The position numbers and the translations under genes are program-made. Of a stretch of 64,000 bases of DNA, positions 59,474 to 64,000 are shown one piece after another. Positions within the stretch are counted from its first letter, which is position 1, and each line of letters begins with the position of its first letter. The notes beneath the pieces were generated by a model. The model saw only the letters and a program-made list of their open reading frames with translations, did not search any database and had not been told where the DNA came from. Source of the DNA: Bacteroidota bacterium (GTDB lineage: Bacteria; Bacteroidota; Bacteroidia; Bacteroidales; JAGNHN01); contig JAKLHK010000009.1 in the NCBI GenBank assembly GCA_022710185.1, positions 35,627 through 99,626 of the forward strand, written 5' to 3'.

Positions 59474-60379
59474 TCATGCCTTCACCTCTTCCTTCCACGT
59501 CTTCTGAGCGCTGACCAGGTATACCCCGGTGAAGATGAGCACTGCAGCTACTGCATGGATGTATCCGGGGCGCTCTCCGCGCATCCACCAGGCCAGCATG
59601 GCGGCGATGAGGGGCTGCAGGTAATTATAATAGGCTGCTGTGCTGGATGGCAACTTCCTGAGCCCTATGGTCACCAGGAGGAAGGCCAGCAGGGTGGCGC
59701 CCAGCACCACATAGGTGATGGCGAACCAGGCATAGGCGTCCATAACTCCTATATCCCATCCGGAGAAGCTGTTCCAGCTATAGGGGATGATGCCCAGTGC
59801 CCCAAAGAGGAAGACCCACTGCATCACCAGCAAGGGGTGGTAGCGTCCGGCCAGGGGCCGGATGATCACCAGGTAAAGTCCATAGGAAAAGATATTGGCG
59901 AGAAGGATGAGGTTTCCGTAGAGGTATTCGGGGCTCAGCCCTGTCTGTCCGCCCCCGCTCACCATCCATGCCGCTCCGGCCAGGCCGAGCATTATTCCGA
60001 GCAGGCGGCGCCCGTCGTAGTGTTCGCTGCCGCTGACCAGGGCGAAGAGCAGCACCCATACAGGCCCGGTGGTATGGATGATGGAGGCTTCGACGGGACG
60101 GCTCAGGTTCAGGCCGATGAAGAATAGGGTCTGGTTGATGGTGACGCCCAGCAGTCCGGCCAGGGCAAAGCGCGGGAGGTCGCGTCGAAGGGGGGCCTTC
60201 ATCCCTTGCAGGGAAGTAAGGAGGGTGAGGACACCGAGGCTGATGACGACCCTGAGGGGGATGATCTGTATAGGCGTGAAGTAGCCCGGCATGAGTCCCT
60301 TACCGATCACGTAGCTGCCCCCCCAGATCAGGCTGGCAGCGAGGAGGTAGAGGTGGGGGGATACGCTGGGTCTGGGCAA
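59474..60379 (-). CDS. EamA/DMT-family transporter
   Basis: The 301-residue inner-membrane protein has ten hydrophobic helices in two repeated halves of five, the drug/metabolite transporter plan. Each half ends in a typical EamA pattern: residues near 80-100 (F-I-G-L-N-L-S-R-P-V-E-A-S-I-I) and near 245-260 (S-S-T-A-A-Y-Y-N-Y-L-Q-P-L-I). The family exports amino acids or other small metabolites; the substrate is not readable. No regulator or pathway gene is next to it. Confidence 0.88.
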   Translation of the reverse strand: MPRPSVSPHLYLLAASLIWGGSYVIGKGLMPGYFTPIQIIPLRVVISLGVLTLLTSLQGMKAPLRRDLPRFALAGLLGVTINQTLFFIGLNLSRPVEASIIHTTGPVWVLLFALVSGSEHYDGRRLLGIMLGLAGAAWMVSGGGQTGLSPEYLYGNLILLANIFSYGLYLVIIRPLAGRYHPLLVMQWVFLFGALGIIPYSWNSFSGWDIGVMDAYAWFAITYVVLGATLLAFLLVTIGLRKLPSSTAAYYNYLQPLIAAMLAWWMRGERPGYIHAVAAVLIFTGVYLVSAQKTWKEEVKA

Positions 60380-60447
60380 GGGAAGGGGTATGGGGAAGCG
60401 TGGCGCTGTATGGAAGGAGGGGGATATAGGCTGAGTGCTGCCTTTCC

Positions 60448-60945
60448 TTACGGGTGCATGTTCCGGGGCTGCAGTGGGACAGAAATATGGGTCTGTACCA
60501 ATTTCCAGTGCTCCCCCTGCTTCACCGCCACGCCGGTGAACCGCAGGTCTTCGTAGCTCATCGGTTCTTCCATGAAGGTAAAATTATAGTGGATGGTGGC
60601 TGAGAACCAAGCTGTAAGGCAGCTTTCGGCCATCCGTACTTCCAGGTCGTTCACCGCGATATAGGTATCGGTGAAGTTGCGGAACTGCTTCTGCATGGCC
60701 TTGCTGATGCTCTGCCAGCCAAGCAGGCGTTCCCCGGACTCGGTTCCGATGGCCACGATGCCGGTATCATCGGCCCAGAGGGCATGCACTGCTTCCAGGT
60801 CCTGGGTCTCATTGGCGATCACATAGCGTTCGATGAGGGTAGCCACGGCTTCCTTTTCTGCCTGGGGATCAAGGGCTTTTTCACCGCAGGAGGCCACAAG
60901 CAGGGCCAGGAAGAGGAGCAACGTCAGTCCACGGTAAGGCTTCAT
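60448..60945 (-). CDS. NTF2-like (SnoaL/DUF4440) lipoprotein
   Basis: With ATG 60945 the product has 165 residues and a lipoprotein signal ending L-V-A-S-C (Cys near 20); a start seven codons earlier is also possible. The body follows the NTF2-like cone fold: an N-terminal helix with E-A-V-A-T-L-I-E-R-Y-V-I-A-N-E-T-Q-D-L-E-A-V, then H-A-L-W-A-D-D-T, and a final strand F-T-G-V-A-V-K-Q-G-E-H-W-K-L-V-Q-T-H-I-S. Such proteins bind small ligands or act as domains of enzymes; no catalytic residues can be named. It is isolated and its function is unknown. Confidence 0.8.
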   Translation of the reverse strand: MKPYRGLTLLLFLALLVASCGEKALDPQAEKEAVATLIERYVIANETQDLEAVHALWADDTGIVAIGTESGERLLGWQSISKAMQKQFRNFTDTYIAVNDLEVRMAESCLTAWFSATIHYNFTFMEEPMSYEDLRFTGVAVKQGEHWKLVQTHISVPLQPRNMHP

Positions 60946-61077
60946 GGGGTCAGGGCTTATATTCACTTCAAAATTAGGGCAGGCCGGGCAGGATTACAAG
61001 GAAGAGGGAAAGTCTTTTGGGGGCCGCCAAACCTTGGAATGGTCCATTCGCCTGATTGGGGATTCCCCTGAAACGCA

Positions 61078-61102
61078 AAGGGGCGGCCTGAAAGCCGCCC
61101 CT
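61078..61102 (-). terminator. Hairpin terminator of tRNA-Phe
   Basis: GGGCGGC (61081-61087) pairs with GCCGCCC (61094-61100). On the minus strand the stem is followed by CTTTGCGTTT. It lies 5 bases beyond the tRNA. Confidence 0.65.
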
Positions 61103-61106
61103 GGAG

Positions 61107-61179
<73 letters not shown>

Positions 61180-61257
61180 ATCGGTAAAGGGAGGGCAAAG
61201 ATACGGCGCTTTCGGGAAATTAAAAATTTTTCCCCTAAAAACTCGTTGTCAAAGTCC

Positions 61258-61265
61258 TAAATTTG
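61258..61265 (+). promoter_or_regulatory. -7 element TAAATTTG, 7 bases before coaX
   Basis: TAAATTTG matches the -7 consensus and its final G is 7 bases from the ATG at 61272, so transcription is expected to begin at the start codon itself. No good -33 element is visible. Confidence 0.5.
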
Positions 61266-61271
61266 GGTGCC

Positions 61272-62021
61272 ATGCCGACACTGAGCCGTTGTATAGCCAT
61301 TGATGCGGGCAACACTCGGGGCAAGGCCGCGGAGCTCGCGGGCCTTGAGGTGCTGCGTCGGTGGGACTTTGATCCGGCGGATCCACTGGCCGGTCCGGAC
61401 TTTCCCTGGGGCCTTCCATCGGGGCTTCCCATTGGGCTCTCCTCCGTGCGTCCCCTGGATGGGGCCCTGTTGGACCATCTGCGCAGCATCGGCGACCTGT
61501 TGGTACTCAGCGGATCCACGCCCCTGCCTTTCCGTTCGGCCTACCTCACCCCTTCCACCCTGGGCCCTGACCGTCTTGCCCTGGCGGCCGGGGCGATGGC
61601 GTTATTCCCCGGGAAGGACCTGTTGGTGGTGGATGCCGGCACCTGTATTACCTGCGACCTCATTCTGGGTGGAGCGGTCTTTGAGGGGGGGGGTATTTCC
61701 CCGGGACTTTCCATGCGTTTGCAGGCCCTGCACCAGTTCACCGGGGCCCTGCCTCTGGTCGCAGTAACCGAGGGCCAATGGTATCCCGGCCGCAGTACCC
61801 GTGACAGCATCCTTGCCGGGGTGATGGGCGGGGCCGTGGGTGAGGTAAGGGACCTTGCGTCGCGAATGCGGCGGAAGTACCCCGGACTTCAGGTGGTGGT
61901 AACCGGCGGCGATGCCGCCCATTTTGTCAAGAATCTAAAAAATAGCATTTTTGCAGGCCCTGACCTTGTACTCCAAGGCGTGCGGGCCATCCTCCAACAT
62001 CATGTCAACACGCACAGTTAA
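61272..62021 (+). CDS. coaX: Type III pantothenate kinase
   Basis: CoaX phosphorylates pantothenate in the first step of coenzyme A synthesis, downstream of PanC/PanD at 2-3 kb. The 249-residue protein starts at ATG 61272; a TTG three codons earlier is less likely. ASKHA-fold motifs are present: D-A-G-N-T at about residues 10-14, G-P-D-R-L-A-L-A near 96-103, the catalytic D-A-G-T-C-I-T-C-D near 121-129, G-G-G-I-S-P-G-L and V-T-G-G-D-A near the end. It overlaps the next gene by 20 bases. Confidence 0.95.
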   Translation: MPTLSRCIAIDAGNTRGKAAELAGLEVLRRWDFDPADPLAGPDFPWGLPSGLPIGLSSVRPLDGALLDHLRSIGDLLVLSGSTPLPFRSAYLTPSTLGPDRLALAAGAMALFPGKDLLVVDAGTCITCDLILGGAVFEGGGISPGLSMRLQALHQFTGALPLVAVTEGQWYPGRSTRDSILAGVMGGAVGEVRDLASRMRRKYPGLQVVVTGGDAAHFVKNLKNSIFAGPDLVLQGVRAILQHHVNTHS

Positions 62022-63282
62022 GCTCCTCCTCCTGCCCGTCCTGGTGTTAACCACCCTCGTTTCCCATGCTCAGGTCAGGATAGGGTCCCCCTATTCCCGT
62101 TTTGGCATCGGGGACCTGAGCCGGCTCACCAACGCCCGTAACCTTTCCATGGGGGGCGCCAGCCTGGCCCTGCGCGACCCGGTAGGCATCAACTACCTTA
62201 ACCCGGCCAGCTACACGGCATTCGATACCCTTTCCTTCGTGTTCGAGGGGGGAGTGGCCAACCATCTGGCTACTACCCGCACCACCGACCTGAGCGCCAC
62301 CCAGAACTACATCTCCATGGGCTACCTCCTCTTCGGTTTCCCCCTCAGCAAGTGGTGGAAAGCCAGCTTCGGCCTCCTGCCGTTCAGCGACGTGGGCTAC
62401 AACATCATGGACTCGGAGGTTCACCCTGAGGCAGGGCCCCTTACGTATCTGTTCAAAGGCAGCGGGGGCATCAACCAGATATACTTCGGGAGCGCGTTCC
62501 GTATCACCCCCAGGCTCAGTGCAGGCTTCAATATCGCCTACCTCTTCGGCACCCTCGACAAGTCGAGGGCGGTATATTTCTCCGACACCAGCAACAGCAT
62601 GAACCTGAGGTTCTCCAACCGGACCACCTACGGGGACTTCCTGCCGTCGTTCGGACTGCAATACCATACGGAGATGGGCAAGGACCATTTCCTGGTCCTT
62701 GCGGCCACCTACGGTCCCCAGTCCAGCCTGGAAGTTACCGACGACCAGCTGGCTGAGACCTTCACCACCGGGGCCACCGGTATCGACTTCGTTAAGGATA
62801 CCATCACGGATGAGCGGGGGCGCAAGGGCCAGGTGGTATTCCCCAGCGGCTACGGGTTCGGTTTCAGCCTGGGGCGTAGCAATGTATGGCAGGCCGTGGC
62901 CGAGGTCAGGATGCAGAACTGGGAGGATTACCGCTATTTCGACATTCGCGATTCGTTGAGGAACAGCTATCAGATTTCCACAGGTTTTTCGTACATTCCC
63001 GACCATACCAGCGTGTCAGGATACTGGGACAAAGTCACCTATCGCGCCGGAATACGCTATGGTTCAACATATCTGCAGCTCAGGGAGAATCATCTCTCCG
63101 ACCTTGGCATAAGTTTTGGATTAGGCTTACCGCTTAGGCGGAGCCGGTCGGTCGTAAACGTAGGTTTCGAATACGGCCGCCGGGGAACGACCGCAGCAGA
63201 CCTGATACAGGAGAACTACTTCAGGGTAGTGCTCGGGGTCTCGGTCTACGAACGGTGGTTCCTGCAGCGACGCTACGAATGA
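62002..63282 (+). CDS. Outer membrane beta-barrel protein (FadL/porin-like)
   Basis: From ATG 62002 the product has 426 residues. A signal peptide ends near S-H-A-Q (about 23), and the mature part opens with S-P-Y-S-R-F-G-I-G-D-L and L-S-M-G-G-A-S-L-A-L-R-D-P-V-G-I-N-Y-L-N-P-A-S-Y. That motif marks FadL/OMPP1-like outer-membrane proteins of Bacteroidota. Beta strands alternate to the end, with a basic terminal R-R-Y-E. It overlaps coaX by 20 bases and lies 25 bases upstream of an exported protein gene. It may transport hydrophobic compounds, but the ligand is unknown. Confidence 0.85.
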   Translation: MSTRTVKLLLLPVLVLTTLVSHAQVRIGSPYSRFGIGDLSRLTNARNLSMGGASLALRDPVGINYLNPASYTAFDTLSFVFEGGVANHLATTRTTDLSATQNYISMGYLLFGFPLSKWWKASFGLLPFSDVGYNIMDSEVHPEAGPLTYLFKGSGGINQIYFGSAFRITPRLSAGFNIAYLFGTLDKSRAVYFSDTSNSMNLRFSNRTTYGDFLPSFGLQYHTEMGKDHFLVLAATYGPQSSLEVTDDQLAETFTTGATGIDFVKDTITDERGRKGQVVFPSGYGFGFSLGRSNVWQAVAEVRMQNWEDYRYFDIRDSLRNSYQISTGFSYIPDHTSVSGYWDKVTYRAGIRYGSTYLQLRENHLSDLGISFGLGLPLRRSRSVVNVGFEYGRRGTTAADLIQENYFRVVLGVSVYERWFLQRRYE

Positions 63283-63307
63283 AAGGGGAAATCTCAACCT
63301 GGAAGCC

Positions 63308-64000
63308 ATGAGAAAGTTAAGTGCAGTGATCTTCGCGGTGTTGCTCAGCCTGGGCAGCGCGAGCGCTATGAGGACGGGAGCCGGGGCGGCGGAAAGGCCC
63401 GACAAAGGACCCAAGTACGGCAAGGACAGCGTGACCTGCGTGGTCAACATATCCCTGTACCGCGAGTTCTTCAAGCAGTGGAAGAATTCAGGATACCAGG
63501 CCGATCGTGCAGTGCATGACGCCATCATCCCCTGGAGGTGGGTCTTCCTCAACTGCCCCCTGGGGACGGAGAATACCTATATCGATGGGGCCAAGATGAT
63601 GGAGTACCGCATCGGGGCAGAAAAGGATGCCGCCCGCAAACAGCTGCTCATTGATACCATGATGATGCTCCATGACCAGCGCATCGAATATTTTGGCAAG
63701 GAAGGCTATGTGCTCGGCCGTAAGGGCGTGGACCTATACCAGTACCGGCCTGAAGCCTACGAGCAGGTGTATACCACATTGAAGCGCTCGGTGGAACTGG
63801 AGGGCAATGGTTCGGCATCCGCCGTGCTGGTGTATTATTTCAGGGCTGCCCTGGCCATGCTGGAGAATCAGAAAATCGATATCTCAGAAGCCCTGGATGT
63901 CTATAATGCCATAGAGGCGATCACCGAGTCCTACACCAGGTCCGGCGGGCCCAAGGCCGAAATGTACGCCCAGGCCTGGGGGAACATCGAACTGGCCGCA
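63308..64000 (+). CDS. Exported helical-repeat protein (truncated by window edge)
   Basis: From ATG 63308 the frame stays open to the right edge (231 codons visible). A signal peptide ends near S-A-S-A (about residue 20). After a segment rich in Lys and Tyr (Y-R-E-F-F-K-Q-W-K-N), helix pairs begin with A-x-x-x-W motifs and aromatic residues in a TPR-like pattern (about residues 90-230). No stop or C-terminal domain is seen. It follows the barrel protein by 25 bases, so the two are probably in the same operon with coaX. No specific family is assigned. Confidence 0.75.
   Translation, partial: MRKLSAVIFAVLLSLGSASAMRTGAGAAERPDKGPKYGKDSVTCVVNISLYREFFKQWKNSGYQADRAVHDAIIPWRWVFLNCPLGTENTYIDGAKMMEYRIGAEKDAARKQLLIDTMMMLHDQRIEYFGKEGYVLGRKGVDLYQYRPEAYEQVYTTLKRSVELEGNGSASAVLVYYFRAALAMLENQKIDISEALDVYNAIEAITESYTRSGGPKAEMYAQAWGNIELAA

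Overview
The window reads as a chromosomal segment of a member of the phylum Bacteroidota, and of a Bacteroidales-like lineage more likely than not. The evidence is a SusC/SusD/SusE-type glycan uptake locus, three proteins ending in type IX secretion (T9SS) sorting domains, promoters matching the Bacteroidota -33 TTTG / -7 TAnnTTTG consensus, little Shine-Dalgarno signal, and typical gene sets (two ExbD genes, RpoN, a RadA with zinc finger, CoaX). Most of the window is GC-rich (roughly 55-60% by eye). The stretch from about 40.4 to 51.6 kb is clearly AT-rich and stands apart.

Layout. 0-12 kb is housekeeping: end of an asparaginase gene, a T9SS cargo protein, a thioredoxin-like protein, panC-panD, a flippase-like membrane protein, an HldE/RfaE2-type adenylyltransferase, radA, tRNA-Ser, an exbB-(membrane protein)-exbD-exbD operon, a CPBP protease, dusB, a HAD phosphatase and tRNA-Met. 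12-22.6 kb is an alpha-glucan/maltose utilisation locus: an MFS sugar transporter and a secreted GH13 amylase on the minus strand, divergent from susC-susD-susE. 22.6-26.3 kb is patchy: a four-helix-bundle (S23/IVP-type) gene bracketed by inverted heptamer arrays, a T9SS protein, an AlbA_2/Schlafen-type regulator and two tandem paralogous beta-barrel proteins. 26.3-40 kb returns to core functions (rpoN, asnS, desaturase, tdk, an M28 peptidase, rsmI, pgi, a histidine kinase/response regulator pair), with many heptanucleotide tandem repeats between genes.

40-51.6 kb is an accessory island in which every gene lies on the minus strand. It holds a decayed GNAT gene, an SRPBCC protein, a restriction-modification pair, a fused ABC-type ATPase + TOPRIM/DUF4435 protein resembling a one-polypeptide PARIS (AriA-AriB) defence factor, a BRO/DinD protein, and a compact five-gene operon of exported proteins (CsgG-like, lipoprotein, DUF6175-like and two of unknown family). 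Long imperfect palindromes with AAC...GTT ends separate the genes, so the island looks like a cassette array. No integrase or transposase is seen. A 163-nt hairpin RNA candidate and a 10-bp tandem repeat lie at its right end.

51.8-64 kb carries two lipoprotein serpins, a barrel protein, a membrane glycosyltransferase, an ECF sigma factor overlapping a membrane-anchored barrel-like protein, an EamA transporter, an NTF2-like lipoprotein, tRNA-Phe, coaX, an outer-membrane protein and the start of another exported protein that runs off the right edge.

The main candidates for something undescribed are the cassette-like palindromes, the fused defence ATPase beside a restriction-modification pair, the five-gene envelope operon, and the heptamer repeat system. 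All functional calls are from reading the sequence; no database search was run.
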